Below, piece by piece: positions 10,129-20,802 of a stretch of DNA of 64,000 bases. The translations under genes were made by a program, and so were the position numbers. The stretch is taken from the NCBI RefSeq assembly GCF_014205875.1, contig NZ_JACHEN010000015.1, forward strand, positions 56,594 to 120,593, written 5' to 3'. The DNA is from Anaerosolibacter carboniphilus. Lineage in GTDB: Bacteria > Bacillota > Clostridia > Peptostreptococcales > Thermotaleaceae. Position 1 is the first letter of the stretch. Each line of letters begins with the position of its first letter. Under the pieces are notes generated by a model, which searched no databases, was not told the origin of the DNA, and saw nothing but the letters and a program-made list of their open reading frames with translations.

Positions 10129-10456
10129 AAAAATCTTATCTTTTTTCGGTTTGGCACAACGATCTGGGAACCTTATTACGGGAGAAGATACTTGCGAAAT
10201 ACACATCAAAAAGGGTCATGTTCGTTTGGTTATAGTTCCGCAGGATGCTTCCGAAAACACAAAAAAGAAGTTTAGAGATATGTGCGAGTTTAGAAAAATC
10301 CAGTATGTTGTTTTTGGGAGAAGAGAAGAACTTTCATCTGCTGTAGGAAAGTCAAATAGGGCAGTATATGCTATTAAAGATACTGCTTTTGCAAGTAAAA
10401 TATACAGTCTAATTATGGAATCTATAGAAGATTTAAATTCTCTAGGGGGTGAATGA
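10121..10456 (+). CDS. ylxQ: Ribosomal L7Ae-like protein YlxQ
   Basis: A member of the L7Ae/L30e/Gadd45 RNA-binding family, 111 residues, with the typical [15 protein letters not shown] start ([15 protein letters not shown] here) and a conserved basic core. The family binds kink-turn RNAs; its exact bacterial role is unsettled. It overlaps the end of ylxR and its stop overlaps the region just before infB, so it is embedded in the nusA-infB operon. Confidence 0.92.
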   Translation: MDKKILSFFGLAQRSGNLITGEDTCEIHIKKGHVRLVIVPQDASENTKKKFRDMCEFRKIQYVVFGRREELSSAVGKSNRAVYAIKDTAFASKIYSLIMESIEDLNSLGGE

Positions 10457-10458
10457 AT

Positions 10459-12486
10459 ATGTCAAAACTGAGAGTATATCAATTGGCCAAGGAATTGGGC
10501 ATATCCAGCAAGGAAGTAATCGAAAAGTTAAGTGAATTTGGCGTGGAAGTAGCAAATCATATGAGTGCATTAGAGGAAGATGAGGCGAATATTATTATAG
10601 AACTTTATGGAGTAGACGACAAAAAAGCAAAAAAACCGAATAACAAGATGAATCATAAGCAAGATAATGAGCCGGTTGTAGAGAAGCAAAAGGAGACAAT
10701 TCAAAAGGTTGAAGAGAAGAAGCATGTAGAGGATCATAAATTGATCCTAATTCCAGAAAAAGTGACAGTAAAAGATTTAGCAGAGAAGATTGGTAAGAAC
10801 GTGTCTGAAGTAATGGGGAAACTTATCGCCTTGGGTGTATTTGCCACAATCAATCAAGAAATTGATTTTGACACTGCAGAACTAATCAGTACCGATTTTG
10901 GCATTGCCATTGAAAAAGAAGAAGTGAAAGAAGAAATTGAGATTGGTCTTGAGCAGGAAGAGGATAGACCAGAGGACTTAAAGGCGAGACCACCAGTTAT
11001 TACAGTAATGGGACATGTTGACCATGGAAAAACATCATTATTGGATGCTATTCGAAATACAAACGTAACATCAAGAGAGGCTGGAGGTATAACACAGCAC
11101 ATAGGTGCTTCAGAGGTAGAAGTTCATGGAAATAAGATTGTTTTCCTTGATACCCCTGGACATGAGGCGTTTACGTCTATGAGAGCGCGGGGTGCCAGCA
11201 TAACAGATATAGCAATTCTTGTGGTAGCCGCTGATGACGGGGTGATGCCTCAAACAAAGGAAGCCATCAACCATGCAAAAGCTGCAAACGTACCGATTAT
11301 TGTTGCTATGAATAAGATAGATAAGCCAGGTATAAATTCAGACCGGGTGAAGCAGGAACTGTCTGACCATGGCATATTGATTGAAGAATGGGGCGGAGAA
11401 ACAATTCTTGTGCCAGTTTCTGCTAAGACAGGAGAAGGCATCGAAACGCTATTGGAAATGATCTTATTAGCTGCAGAAATGCTTGAACTGAAAGCAAATC
11501 CCAAAAGGTACGCCACTGGAACGGTGATCGAAGCAAAGCTTGATAAGGGCAGAGGACCTGTGGCAACCATACTCATTCAAAATGGTACCTTAAAAGTTGG
11601 GGATTCTGTTGTGGCAGGATCATCCTACGGAAGAATAAGAGCGATGATTAATGACAAAGGAAAGCAAATAAAGAAGGCAGGTCCATCCACACCTGTAGAA
11701 ATTCTAGGGCTTTCAGATGCACCTGAGGCTGGGGATTTATTCCATGCTGTAAAAGAAGATAAGATTGCAAGACAGATTGTAGAAAAGCGAAAAGCAAAAG
11801 ATAGAGAAGAGAACTTAAATGCTACAGCAAAGGTGACTCTTGAAGATCTATTTAAGCATATCCAAGAGGGTAGTGTAAAAGAATTAAACATCATCGTGAA
11901 AGCAGATGTGCAAGGATCGGTTGAGGCTGTAAAACAATCATTGGTGAAGCTAAGCAATGAAGAGGTTAAAGTAAAGGTGATTCATGGTGGGGTTGGAACG
12001 ATTACAGAGTCAGATATTAAGCTTGCATCTGCGTCCAATGCGATTATCATCGGTTTCAACGTACGACCTTCTACTGCTGTGGAAAACTTGGCAGAAAGGG
12101 AAAACATTGATTTAAGAACCTATAGAATTATTTATGAAGCTATTGCTGATGTTGAAGCCGCTATGAAGGGTATGCTTGATCCTGTGTATAAAGAAGTCGT
12201 ATTAGGAAAAACTGAAATTAGAGCGACCTTCAAGGTACCTGGTATTGGAACCATTGGTGGGGCTTATGTGTTAGATGGGAAGATTACAAGAAATGCAAAA
12301 ATCCGATTGATTAGGGATGGCATTGTTATTCATGAAGGTGAAATATCATCGTTAAAGCGATTTAAAGATGACGCCAAAGAAGTAGCAGCTGGTTACGAAT
12401 GTGGTGTAGGAATCGCTAACTATAACGACCTTAAAGAAGGAGATATCGTAGAAGCCTTTATTATTGAAGAAGTGAAAAGAGTGTAA
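10459..12486 (+). CDS. infB: Translation initiation factor IF-2
   Basis: GTPase that brings initiator tRNA to the 30S subunit and promotes subunit joining. 675 residues. Two IF2-N domains lie at the start (about 1-55 and 105-155) around a short charged linker. The G domain follows with [12 protein letters not shown] (G1), DTPGHEAF (G3) and NKIDK (G4), then domains II, III and IV. The linker is short compared with enterobacterial IF-2, as usual in Clostridia. An ATG 6 bp upstream overlaps the ylxQ stop, but GGGGGTGA is properly spaced for the ATG at 10459. Confidence 0.97.
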   Translation: MSKLRVYQLAKELGISSKEVIEKLSEFGVEVANHMSALEEDEANIIIELYGVDDKKAKKPNNKMNHKQDNEPVVEKQKETIQKVEEKKHVEDHKLILIPEKVTVKDLAEKIGKNVSEVMGKLIALGVFATINQEIDFDTAELISTDFGIAIEKEEVKEEIEIGLEQEEDRPEDLKARPPVITVMGHVDHGKTSLLDAIRNTNVTSREAGGITQHIGASEVEVHGNKIVFLDTPGHEAFTSMRARGASITDIAILVVAADDGVMPQTKEAINHAKAANVPIIVAMNKIDKPGINSDRVKQELSDHGILIEEWGGETILVPVSAKTGEGIETLLEMILLAAEMLELKANPKRYATGTVIEAKLDKGRGPVATILIQNGTLKVGDSVVAGSSYGRIRAMINDKGKQIKKAGPSTPVEILGLSDAPEAGDLFHAVKEDKIARQIVEKRKAKDREENLNATAKVTLEDLFKHIQEGSVKELNIIVKADVQGSVEAVKQSLVKLSNEEVKVKVIHGGVGTITESDIKLASASNAIIIGFNVRPSTAVENLAERENIDLRTYRIIYEAIADVEAAMKGMLDPVYKEVVLGKTEIRATFKVPGIGTIGGAYVLDGKITRNAKIRLIRDGIVIHEGEISSLKRFKDDAKEVAAGYECGVGIANYNDLKEGDIVEAFIIEEVKRV

Positions 12487-12515
12487 TATGCTTTAGATAG
12501 GAAGGTGGCTCTGAT

Positions 12516-12893
12516 ATGGGTTATCCACGTACAAATAGAATCAGTGAAGAAATTAAGAAGTTGGTTAGTCATTTGATTATGAATGAATTAAAGGATCCAA
12601 GATTATCTCCATTGACAAGTGTTGTTGCTGTGGAGGTAACAAGAGACTTAAGGTATGCGAATATTTTCATAAGTGTATATGGGTCTCAGGAGGAGAAGGA
12701 AAATTCTTTGAAGGCTCTACAAAATGCTGGGGGATTTATTCGCAAAGAAATTGGGAAAAGTCTGAAACTTAGATACACACCGGAACCCCTATTCAAAATG
12801 GATCAATCTATTGAACAAGGAATGTATATCAACGATTTAATCAGTAAGGTAAATAAAAGGGATGCTGCAAATGACCGTGAACATGATGCGTGA
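12516..12893 (+). CDS. rbfA: Ribosome-binding factor A
   Basis: KH-like cold-shock protein needed for late 30S maturation (16S 5' end processing). 125 residues with the conserved R-x-R-I-SEEIKKLVS opening and LKDPRLSPLTSVVAVEVTRDL. It follows infB by 29 bp and overlaps nrnA, consistent with the same operon. Confidence 0.95.
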   Translation: MGYPRTNRISEEIKKLVSHLIMNELKDPRLSPLTSVVAVEVTRDLRYANIFISVYGSQEEKENSLKALQNAGGFIRKEIGKSLKLRYTPEPLFKMDQSIEQGMYINDLISKVNKRDAANDREHDA

Positions 12894-13839
12894 TAAAAAG
12901 TTTGTAGAAGCAATAGAAAAGGGAGAACATATACTCATTCTCCCTCATATTCTTCCCGATGGGGATACCATCGGATCTTCCTTGGCGCTTTTTTTGGCTT
13001 TTAAAAAAATGGGCAAAGATCCATGGATTTTATTAACAGATGATATTCCTTATAACTTAAGGTTTCTTCCTGTTCGGTATATTATAAGAGAAACAAGTAA
13101 AATACCAACACCAGATATCGTTATTAGTATTGATTGCAGTGATCTAGATCGATTAGGTACCAGAAGCCAGTATATACACAATGCAAACCGAAGTATAAAT
13201 ATTGATCATCATATTACCAATACATTATTTGCGGATCTCAATATTGTGGAACCTGAGGCGGCAGCCACTGGGGAAATCATTTATTCTCTTATTGAAGCAA
13301 TGGGAATGGATATGGACTCCGAGATCGCTACCTGTCTGTATACTGCTATTTCTACAGATACAGGGAGCTTTAAATATAGTAATACAACATCAAGGACCCA
13401 TGAGATTGCCGCAGATCTACTTAGGAATGGAATTGTTCTAAATGATATAACTACTGAGGTATATCAGAATAAGCCATCCTATCAGGTAAAGCTTCTCTCT
13501 GCCGTATTAAGCACCTTGGAATTTCATTATGAGGGACAGCTGGCAGTTTTACATGTTACTGAGGATATGCTAAACAACACAGGGGCTATCCCTGCTGATA
13601 CAGATGGTCTCATTGAGTATGCACGGGACATAAAAGGGGTTGAAGTAGGCATCTTATTGAAGGAATTAAACCCTGGCGAAATCAAGGTAGGACTGCGGTC
13701 TAAATATCAAATAGATGTAAGTAAGATTGCAGGAGAGTTTGGTGGCGGTGGACATAGTAAAGCCTCCGGATGTACGATATATGGAAGTATTGAGGATGCA
13801 AAAAACAAACTAATACGTGCTTTAAACAATAAACTATAG
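12871..13839 (+). CDS. nrnA: Bifunctional oligoribonuclease/PAP phosphatase NrnA (DHH family)
   Basis: Degrades very short RNAs (nanoRNA) and hydrolyses 3'-phosphoadenosine 5'-phosphate. About 322 residues. The DHH domain carries the metal motifs LPDGDTIGSS and IDHH, with DTGSFKYSNTT further on; the DHHA1 domain ends in GGGGHSKASG. Several in-frame ATGs are clustered at the start. The AAAAGGGAT site at about 12856 best serves the ATG at 12871, but 12862 or 12883 are possible. It overlaps rbfA by about 20 bp, so translation is probably coupled. Confidence 0.93.
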   Translation: MTVNMMRDKKFVEAIEKGEHILILPHILPDGDTIGSSLALFLAFKKMGKDPWILLTDDIPYNLRFLPVRYIIRETSKIPTPDIVISIDCSDLDRLGTRSQYIHNANRSINIDHHITNTLFADLNIVEPEAAATGEIIYSLIEAMGMDMDSEIATCLYTAISTDTGSFKYSNTTSRTHEIAADLLRNGIVLNDITTEVYQNKPSYQVKLLSAVLSTLEFHYEGQLAVLHVTEDMLNNTGAIPADTDGLIEYARDIKGVEVGILLKELNPGEIKVGLRSKYQIDVSKIAGEFGGGGHSKASGCTIYGSIEDAKNKLIRALNNKL

Positions 13840-13847
13840 GTGATTGA

Positions 13848-14741
13848 ATGGACGGTATTATTAATATATTAAAACCACCCAAAATGACTTCACACGATGT
13901 TGTCTATGTTGTAAGAAAAACATTAAATATGAAAAAAGTAGGACACACAGGGACATTAGATCCTATGGCAGCTGGTGTCCTACCTGTATGCCTAGGAAAA
14001 GCCACAAGAGTTAGTCAATATTTGATGGATGATATGAAAAAATATCGTTGTGAGATGATTCTGGGACATAATACAGATACTTTAGATAGATGGGGAACTG
14101 TGATTAATTCTCGACCAGTGACCGTAGGAGAAGAGGATATTCGAAAAGCTTTTCAGCAGTTTAGGGGTGAGGTGTTACAAATTCCCCCTATGTACTCTGC
14201 CTTAAAGCAGAATGGAAAAAAACTCTATGAGCTGGCAAGAGAGGGAAAGACTGTGGATAGAGAGGCAAGGAAAATATTTATTGAGGAGATAGATATTTTA
14301 CGGGTAGCTGGAGATACTATTCTGTTTGATGTAGTATGCTCTAAAGGGACATATGTAAGAACGTTGTGTGAGGATATTGGAAATTACTTAGAGTGTGGGG
14401 GATATATGTCTTTTCTGCTTCGCACAGGAAGTGGTCGTTTTAACCTTGCAAATGCGATGACATTGGAAACATTGCAAAAAGTAGAGACTGAAAAGATTAA
14501 AAGTGAGTATTTATTTGATGTTGACTATCCACTTACTCACATGTCTAGAATTGATGTAAGGACATCTTCGCTAAAATACCTTTTGAACGGAAATCATATT
14601 TATAGAAAAAACATGGTTGGTAATCCACAATTGATAGAGGATGCCATGGTAAGATTATATGTGGATAATCGGTTTATTGCCTTAGGAAGAGTAAAGCGTG
14701 ATAGCGACCTTTATATTGATATTGATCGAGTTTTTAACTAA
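13848..14741 (+). CDS. truB: tRNA pseudouridine(55) synthase
   Basis: Makes pseudouridine 55 in the T-loop of tRNAs. 297 residues, with the catalytic aspartate in GTLDPMAAGVLPV near residues 37-49 and the conserved C-terminal CSKGTYVRTL motif. The ATG follows a weak site after the nrnA stop, 8 bp away. The gene lies in the standard nrnA-truB-ribF-rpsO order. Confidence 0.96.
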   Translation: MDGIINILKPPKMTSHDVVYVVRKTLNMKKVGHTGTLDPMAAGVLPVCLGKATRVSQYLMDDMKKYRCEMILGHNTDTLDRWGTVINSRPVTVGEEDIRKAFQQFRGEVLQIPPMYSALKQNGKKLYELAREGKTVDREARKIFIEEIDILRVAGDTILFDVVCSKGTYVRTLCEDIGNYLECGGYMSFLLRTGSGRFNLANAMTLETLQKVETEKIKSEYLFDVDYPLTHMSRIDVRTSSLKYLLNGNHIYRKNMVGNPQLIEDAMVRLYVDNRFIALGRVKRDSDLYIDIDRVFN

Positions 14742-14753
14742 AGGGGAAAAAAT

Positions 14754-15680
14754 ATGGAAATTATCACTTCTCTAGAGAGAATAGATTTAAAATCTTATAA
14801 ATGTGGTGTAGCGTTAGGAAGCTTTGATGGTATTCACATTGGACATCAGACACTACTCATGAACCTTGTGGATGTTTGTAGGAAGAACAAATTAAAGAGT
14901 GTTGTATATACCTTTACCAATCATCCCAGGAGCTTGACATCTAGTAATGGTGCTCCAAGTAGGATCTTGTCTGAGAAAAATAAATTTGATGTTTTTAGGG
15001 AATTTGATATTGATTATGTGATTTCCGTTGAATTTGACGACTTGCATAGAAATTTAGCTCCGGGAAAATTCATAGAAGATATTTTAATGAACAAGTTAAA
15101 TATGGTATATGGGATTGTTGGATTTGATTATCGATTTGGATATAAAGCCCAGGGGGATATCAACCTATTGCTGGATTATCAGCGGCAATTCAAATATGAA
15201 TTAAAGATCGTTGATGCTGTTAAGATTGAGGACGAGATCATCAGCAGTACAGCAATTAGAAAATTCATTAGTGATGGATTGATAAATAAAGCAAACCTTT
15301 TTTTAGGACGAAAATATAGTGTCCTTGGAAAGATCGTGAGAGGAAAGGGACTAGGACATCAATTGGGGTTTCCTACAGCAAATCTAAGTATTGATGAAGG
15401 CGTAGTTCTTCCAAAACCAGGTGTTTATTATACAAAGTGTATTATTGATCAAAAAATCTATTATAGTATTACCAGTGTAGGTTACAACCCTACGTTTGGA
15501 GAAAATCCCATAACGGTTGAGTCTCATATATTAGATTTTAATGATAATTTATATGGAAAAGAAATGGAGATTCAATTTTATCACTGTTGTAGGGGAGAAA
15601 TGAAGTTTTCTGGTGTAGATGCTCTGGTGAAGCAAGTACAACATGATATCAAAACAGCCAAAATATACTTCAATATATAA
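14754..15680 (+). CDS. ribF: Bifunctional riboflavin kinase/FAD synthetase
   Basis: Converts riboflavin to FMN and then FAD. 308 residues. The N-terminal nucleotidyltransferase domain has [11 protein letters not shown] near residue 22 and a later FGFDYRFG-like segment ([14 protein letters not shown]). The C-terminal riboflavin kinase domain has GFPTANL. Its products supply the flavoproteins encoded downstream. The AAGGGGAAA ribosome site is 13 bp after the truB stop. Confidence 0.96.
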   Translation: MEIITSLERIDLKSYKCGVALGSFDGIHIGHQTLLMNLVDVCRKNKLKSVVYTFTNHPRSLTSSNGAPSRILSEKNKFDVFREFDIDYVISVEFDDLHRNLAPGKFIEDILMNKLNMVYGIVGFDYRFGYKAQGDINLLLDYQRQFKYELKIVDAVKIEDEIISSTAIRKFISDGLINKANLFLGRKYSVLGKIVRGKGLGHQLGFPTANLSIDEGVVLPKPGVYYTKCIIDQKIYYSITSVGYNPTFGENPITVESHILDFNDNLYGKEMEIQFYHCCRGEMKFSGVDALVKQVQHDIKTAKIYFNI

Positions 15681-15805
15681 TTTTGTGTTTACATTTCTAT
15701 TTGAATATGCTACCATTATATATTGTGAAGAACCATATGCTACGTAGTTCGAGACTCCGACGTATTACTTGGCTTATGGGGATAAAAAATAAGGAGGTGA
15801 AAATC

Positions 15806-16075
15806 ATGGCTATGAATAAAGAAAACAAAATGGCGGTTATTAATTCTTATAAAGTCCATGAAAATGACACTGGTTCTCCAGAGGTTCAAATCGCATTATT
15901 GACTACAAGAATTAATGAGTTAAATGAACACTTGAAAATTCACAAGAAGGATCATCACTCACGTCGAGGTCTTTTAAAGATGGTTGGTAACAGAAGAAAT
16001 CTTCTTAACTATCTAAAGGATAAGGATATCGCAAGATATAGAACAGTTATTGAAAAGTTAGGTTTAAGAAAGTAG
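15806..16075 (+). CDS. rpsO: 30S ribosomal protein S15
   Basis: Primary 16S-binding protein of the 30S platform; 89 residues with the conserved [16 protein letters not shown] and [12 protein letters not shown] segments. The frame extends 41 codons upstream, but the strong AAGGAGGTG at about 15791 fixes the ATG at 15806. The 125-bp leader has a local inverted repeat (TACG...CGTA around 15740-15763) that could take part in S15 autoregulation, as is known for this gene in other bacteria; that role is inference. A terminator follows. Confidence 0.97.
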   Translation: MAMNKENKMAVINSYKVHENDTGSPEVQIALLTTRINELNEHLKIHKKDHHSRRGLLKMVGNRRNLLNYLKDKDIARYRTVIEKLGLRK

Positions 16076-16083
16076 TAATAATT

Positions 16084-16114
16084 GAGCGGGTTTATGTCCC
16101 GCTCTATTATTTTA
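16084..16114 (+). terminator. Terminator after rpsO
   Basis: Perfect GAGCGGG/CCCGCTC stem, 7-nt loop, followed by a T-rich tract. Confidence 0.8.
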
Positions 16115-16227
16115 TAATACATAGTTTTATAATTTAAAAGGATTTTTCATATCAGTGTAGGAAATAATATTATTTGTGTAGAATATATTTCCTGTACTTA
16201 TAAAATAAACATGTAAGGAGGTAAATA

Positions 16228-18333
16228 ATGGAGAAGATTTTTAAAACAACAATTGGTAACAGACCCTTCGAAGTGACAATCGGTAAATATGCTGAGCAAG
16301 CCAGCGGGGCAGCCTTTGTTAGATATGGAGATACCGTTGTTTTAGTAACCGCGGTTGCTTCTTCTCAGCCCAAGGAAGGAATTGACTTTTTCCCTCTTAG
16401 TGTAGACTATGAAGAAAGATTATATTCTGTAGGCAAAATTCCAGGGGGATTTGTTAAAAGAGAAGGTAGACCTACAGAAAAGGCTATTTTAACATCGAGA
16501 TTGATAGATCGACCGATTCGCCCACTTTTCCCAAAAGGGTACAGGAATGATGTACAGGTTGTGGCTACGGTTTTATCTGTTGATCAGGATTGTACGCCTG
16601 ACGTTGTAGCAATGATTGGTTCTTCTATTGCCTTATCTATTTCTGACATACCTTTCAAAGGACCTACGGGCTCTGCAATCATTGGAATGGTCGATGGACA
16701 AATGGTGATTAATCCAACTGCTAAAGAAAGAGAAAAAAGCCAAATGCATTTGGTCGTTTCTGGTACTAAGGATGCTATTATGATGGTAGAAGCCGGAGCC
16801 AATGAGCTTTCAGAAGAGGTAATGCTAAATGCCATCATGTTTGCCCATGAAGAAATCAAAAAAGTCGTCAATTTTATCGAGGAGATTGTAGCAGAAGTAG
16901 GAAAGCCAAAGCAAGAACTTGTTCTTTTGGAAATAGATGCTGCAATTGAAGAAGAGGTAAGGTCTTTTGCTACGGAAAAAATGCTTCAGGCGATAAAAAC
17001 AGTAGATAAAGTTGAACGAAATGAGAATATGGAAAATGTGAAGCAAGAAACTATGGAATATTTCCTGGAGAAGTACCCTGATAATGGAAAGGATATTTCT
17101 CAAACCTTATATCAAATTACAAAAGAACAAGTACGTAAAATGATTATAGAAGAAAAAATTAGACCTGATAATAGAAAGCCAGAGGAAATTCGTGAAATCA
17201 CATGTGATGTTGGTATTCTACCAAGAACTCATGGAACAGGCTTATTTAAGAGAGGGCAAACACAAGTATTAACCGTTGCAACATTGGGTGCCATAGGAGA
17301 TGCGCAAATTTTAGATGGTTTAGGCGAGGAAGAATCGAAGCGTTATATGCATCATTACAACTTCCCACCTTATAGTGTTGGGGAAGCAAGGTTCATGAGA
17401 GGACCAGGAAGAAGAGAAATAGGACATGGTGCTTTAGCAGAAAGAGCATTAGAACCTGTTATTCCTTCAGAATCAGATTTTCCTTATACAATTCGTTTAG
17501 TTTCTGAGGTTCTCAGTTCTAATGGAAGTACATCTCAAGGTTCGGTTTGCGGGAGTACACTGGCTTTACTAGATGCAGGGGTACCAATCAAATCTCCAGT
17601 TGCTGGGATTGCCATGGGTTTGATTAAAGATGATGATCAAATCTCAATTTTAAGTGATATTCAGGGGATGGAGGACTTCCTCGGAGATATGGACTTTAAA
17701 GTTGCTGGAACAGCGGAAGGAATTACTGCGATTCAGATGGATATTAAGATTGAAGGCATTAACAAGGAGATTTTAGAGAAAGCCTTAAAGCAGGCAAGAG
17801 ATGGAAGATTCTACATTCTTGATAAGATGAATGCTACTATTTCTAAGCCAAGAGATGAAATCTCACCATATGCACCAAGAATTATCAAGACGATGATTCA
17901 TCCAGATAAGATTCGAGAATTAATAGGTCCTGGTGGAAAAACAATCAATAAAATTATTGATGAAACTGGTGTTAAGATTGACATTGAAGATGATGGTAGA
18001 GTATTTATCACGGCTTCAAATGTTGAAGATGGAAATAAGGCATTAAAGATGGTAGAAGGTATTGTTAAGGAAGCTCAGGTTGGAGAGATTTATATGGGCA
18101 AAGTAATGCGCATTATGAATTTTGGAGCCTTTGTTGAAATCCTACCAGGAAAAGAAGGATTGGTACATATATCAAATATTGCAAAAGAGCGAACTGCAAA
18201 GGTAGAAGATGTATTAAATATTGGAGATGAAGTGCTTGTAAAGGTAATTGAAATTGACAAGCAGGGTAGAATTAACCTTTCTAGAAAAGATGCACTTCCT
18301 GATACTGAACAGCCTGAAACTCAAGACAAATAA
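16228..18333 (+). CDS. pnp: Polyribonucleotide nucleotidyltransferase (PNPase)
   Basis: Phosphorolytic 3'-5' exoribonuclease that works with RNase Y (rny, also in this window) in mRNA decay. 701 residues: two RNase PH domains separated by an alpha-helical linker (the second has [12 protein letters not shown] and [14 protein letters not shown]), then KH ([12 protein letters not shown]) and S1 ([26 protein letters not shown] has the usual start) domains. AAGGAGGT precedes the ATG. The leader contains an 8-bp inverted repeat (16159-16166/16186-16193), reminiscent of pnp leaders that are autoregulated elsewhere. Confidence 0.97.
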   Translation: MEKIFKTTIGNRPFEVTIGKYAEQASGAAFVRYGDTVVLVTAVASSQPKEGIDFFPLSVDYEERLYSVGKIPGGFVKREGRPTEKAILTSRLIDRPIRPLFPKGYRNDVQVVATVLSVDQDCTPDVVAMIGSSIALSISDIPFKGPTGSAIIGMVDGQMVINPTAKEREKSQMHLVVSGTKDAIMMVEAGANELSEEVMLNAIMFAHEEIKKVVNFIEEIVAEVGKPKQELVLLEIDAAIEEEVRSFATEKMLQAIKTVDKVERNENMENVKQETMEYFLEKYPDNGKDISQTLYQITKEQVRKMIIEEKIRPDNRKPEEIREITCDVGILPRTHGTGLFKRGQTQVLTVATLGAIGDAQILDGLGEEESKRYMHHYNFPPYSVGEARFMRGPGRREIGHGALAERALEPVIPSESDFPYTIRLVSEVLSSNGSTSQGSVCGSTLALLDAGVPIKSPVAGIAMGLIKDDDQISILSDIQGMEDFLGDMDFKVAGTAEGITAIQMDIKIEGINKEILEKALKQARDGRFYILDKMNATISKPRDEISPYAPRIIKTMIHPDKIRELIGPGGKTINKIIDETGVKIDIEDDGRVFITASNVEDGNKALKMVEGIVKEAQVGEIYMGKVMRIMNFGAFVEILPGKEGLVHISNIAKERTAKVEDVLNIGDEVLVKVIEIDKQGRINLSRKDALPDTEQPETQDK

Positions 18334-18336
18334 AAA

Positions 18337-18368
18337 AACATAAACCAAATAGGTTTATGTTTTTTTTC
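18337..18368 (+). terminator. Terminator after pnp
   Basis: ACATAAACC/GGTTTATGT stem with a short loop and an 8-T run, beginning right after the stop codon. Confidence 0.9.
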
Positions 18369-18417
18369 TAGAAGTATGATTGATATGACTGCTAATTTGA
18401 TAGAACAGTGTTTTTTC

Positions 18418-18446
18418 TTGATTATTTCGGAATACTAAATTATAAT
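18418..18446 (+). promoter_or_regulatory. Sigma-A-type promoter for the M16 peptidase gene
   Basis: TTGATT, 17-bp spacer, TATAAT, 40 bp before the start codon and after the pnp terminator. Confidence 0.55.
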
Positions 18447-18485
18447 AATTAATATGTTTCTCAGAAAAGAACGCAGGAGGATAAG

Positions 18486-19745
18486 ATGGTTGAAAGATAT
18501 AGATTAAGTAATGGTGTAAGAGTCATTGTTGAACAAATTCCCCATGTTAAATCTGTTTCATTAGGGTTCTGGATTGGAGTAGGATCTATCCATGAAAATA
18601 GTAATAACAATGGTATTACGCATTTTATCGAGCATATGCTTTTCAAAGGTACGTCGAATAGAACAGCAAAACAAATTGCTGAGAGTATAGACAGCATCGG
18701 AGGCCAACTCAATGCTTTTACAAGCAAGGAGTGTACCTGTTATTATGCGAAGGTTTTGGATAGTCATCTGCCAATTGCTGTAGATGTATTGTCAGACATG
18801 TTATTCAATTCAACCTTCAGTGATGTAGAAATTGAAAAAGAGAAAAGTGTTGTATTAGAAGAAATCAATATGTATGAGGATTCACCAGAAGATCTTGTAC
18901 ATGATCTATTGGCAAAGGTGACATTTAATAACCATTCTTTAGGCTCCCCTATATTGGGAACGAGTCAAACTGTTAGCGAGTTTCAGCGTGAAATGCTTCT
19001 TGAATATATACAAAACAATTATACATCTGATAATATTGTTGTATCTGTGGCAGGAAACTTTGACCAAGAATTACTTTTCAGTTTATTGGAAGAAAAATTT
19101 ATGAAGTATTCTAATCATATAAAAAAGCCTAATATACTTGAAGCACCTAGTTTTGGAAAGAATAGCGGACATCGATACAAGGATATTGAACAGTTACATT
19201 TTTGCATTGGATTCAAGGGCATACCCCAGGGGCATAGGGATTTATATCCATTATTAGTAATGAATAATGTTTTTGGCGGAAGTATGAGTTCAAGGCTATT
19301 TCAGAACATTAGAGAAGATAAGGGACTTGCATATTCTGTATTTTCATATCCGTCATCCTATAGTCAAATTGGTATGATGACAATTTATGCCGGTATAAAC
19401 CCGAGTCAACTAATTGAGGTCACAAAGCTAATAAATGAAGAGATCTGCCATATAAAAGAAAAGGGATTGACTGAGGAAGAATTCTATAAATCAAAAGAAC
19501 AACTTAAAGGAAATTATATTTTAGGATTGGAAAGCACCAGCAGTAGAATGACGTCCATAGGAAAATCAGAGCTACTTATGAACAGAGTTTATACGCAAAA
19601 AGAAGTCTTAGAGAAGATAGATGCTGTAACAATGGAAGATGTCTATCGTGTAACCCATGATATTTTTGATTCAGCATATGCTTCTGTTGCACTTGTTGGA
19701 AAAGTTGAGAGTGATAACGGCGTTTGTGAAATGCTTAAATTTTAA
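18486..19745 (+). CDS. M16 family zinc peptidase (processing-peptidase/YmxG-like)
   Basis: Zinc metallopeptidase of the pitrilysin/mitochondrial-processing-peptidase group. 419 residues, with the inverted zinc motif HFIEH at about residues 43-47, the distal glutamate in EKEKSVVLEEINMYEDSPEDL, and the C-terminal M16 domain with GGSMSSRLFQNIREDKGLAYSV. Orthologues (YmxG/MlpA) commonly lie after pnp and before dut or ymxH in Firmicutes. Physiological substrates are not known with confidence. No signal peptide is seen, so it should be cytosolic. GCAGGAGGA precedes the ATG. Confidence 0.92.
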   Translation: MVERYRLSNGVRVIVEQIPHVKSVSLGFWIGVGSIHENSNNNGITHFIEHMLFKGTSNRTAKQIAESIDSIGGQLNAFTSKECTCYYAKVLDSHLPIAVDVLSDMLFNSTFSDVEIEKEKSVVLEEINMYEDSPEDLVHDLLAKVTFNNHSLGSPILGTSQTVSEFQREMLLEYIQNNYTSDNIVVSVAGNFDQELLFSLLEEKFMKYSNHIKKPNILEAPSFGKNSGHRYKDIEQLHFCIGFKGIPQGHRDLYPLLVMNNVFGGSMSSRLFQNIREDKGLAYSVFSYPSSYSQIGMMTIYAGINPSQLIEVTKLINEEICHIKEKGLTEEEFYKSKEQLKGNYILGLESTSSRMTSIGKSELLMNRVYTQKEVLEKIDAVTMEDVYRVTHDIFDSAYASVALVGKVESDNGVCEMLKF

Positions 19746-19772
19746 AGATATTAGCCTGTGCTAATGTCTTTT
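19744..19772 (+). terminator. Terminator after the M16 peptidase gene
   Basis: AGATATTAGC/GCTAATGTCT stem (one wobble), 4-nt loop, then five Ts. Confidence 0.8.
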
Positions 19773-19828
19773 TCATATCTGTATAAACGATTTATATTGA
19801 ATTTTAATATATGTTAGGGGGAGAACAA

Positions 19829-20266
19829 ATGCATCAAATAAAAATTAAGATAAAGAGGGATGGAATAGCATTGCCGAAATATGAGACCAATAATGCATCA
19901 GGTATGGATCTACAAGCAGATTTATCAAGTGAAATAATCTTGAGACCAGGGGAACGAGCCCTTATACCCACAGGTATACATATAGAGCTTCCTGAGGGCC
20001 TTGAGGCCCAGGTTAGAGCAAGAAGCGGGTTGGCCATAAAGCACGGCATTGGTTTAATTAATGGGATCGGAACGATAGATAGTGACTATAGAGGGGAAAT
20101 TAAGGTTCCAATAATCAATTGGGGAAATGAGGATTTTACGATTCAGAATGGTGATAGGATTGCCCAGCTGGTAATCTGTAAATATGAGAGGATTAATTGG
20201 ATTCCAGTAGAGGACTTAAGTGAAACGAAAAGAGGCACAGGTGGCTTTGGTCATACAGGCAAATAA
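19829..20266 (+). CDS. dut: dUTP diphosphatase
   Basis: Hydrolyses dUTP to dUMP, keeping uracil out of DNA and feeding dTMP synthesis. 145 residues with the five trimeric-dUTPase motifs, including [31 protein letters not shown] and the C-terminal [10 protein letters not shown] arm. A TTG/ATG-type start 18 bp upstream is in frame, but GGGGGAGA points to the ATG at 19829. Confidence 0.95.
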   Translation: MHQIKIKIKRDGIALPKYETNNASGMDLQADLSSEIILRPGERALIPTGIHIELPEGLEAQVRARSGLAIKHGIGLINGIGTIDSDYRGEIKVPIINWGNEDFTIQNGDRIAQLVICKYERINWIPVEDLSETKRGTGGFGHTGK

Positions 20267-20394
20267 AAAGTGAATATTACCTCCAGCCATGCAATAAACA
20301 TATAGTAAGGGCTTGTATTTAGAAAATTTTATTTTAAGCAGGCGAGTCGATATTTGAACGATTGTCGCATGGGAGATTAGAAGGAGGGAGAACC

Positions 20395-20664
20395 ATGAAA
20401 TTAAGCAAGCTTGGTGGAAAAGAAATCGTTAATTTAACAGATGGCGGTAGATTAGGAATTGTTGCTGAGTCTGATTTATTAATAGACGAGCGAAACGGGA
20501 AAATTAGATCTTTGCTAGTGCCAGATTTTAGGAATCAGTTATCGCTTTTTTCAGATCGAGGTTATATAGAAATTCCATGGAATTGTGTTAAGAAGATTGG
20601 CAATGATATGATTATCATCGAATTAGAAGAAGAAAAGCAAAATAGAAGAAAGTTTTCCCTATAA
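20395..20664 (+). CDS. YlmC/YmxH family sporulation-associated PRC-barrel protein
   Basis: Small protein of 89 residues with a PRC-barrel-like core (KLGGKEIVNLTDGGRLGIV and IPWNCVKKIGNDMIII). The YlmC/YmxH family is widespread in spore formers, usually next to dut/dapG and sporulation genes, but its biochemical role is unknown. The strong AGGAGGGAG site fixes the ATG at 20395 rather than an in-frame codon 33 bp upstream. Confidence 0.85.
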   Translation: MKLSKLGGKEIVNLTDGGRLGIVAESDLLIDERNGKIRSLLVPDFRNQLSLFSDRGYIEIPWNCVKKIGNDMIIIELEEEKQNRRKFSL

Positions 20665-20802
20665 TTAGATTTTCTTTCGGTCATACACCACCCCATTTTC
20701 CTCAACATAAAATATATATATAACAATATGTGCTCAAATTAAGTAGAAATTTTTATTAATATGTGCTAATATTAAGGTATATATTTGGTAAGGAGGAGGA
20801 AA

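Noticed and set aside
15683..15805. 41-codon N-terminal extension of S15
   Set aside because: S15 length and the strong AAGGAGGTG fix the start at 15806; the upstream part is leader.
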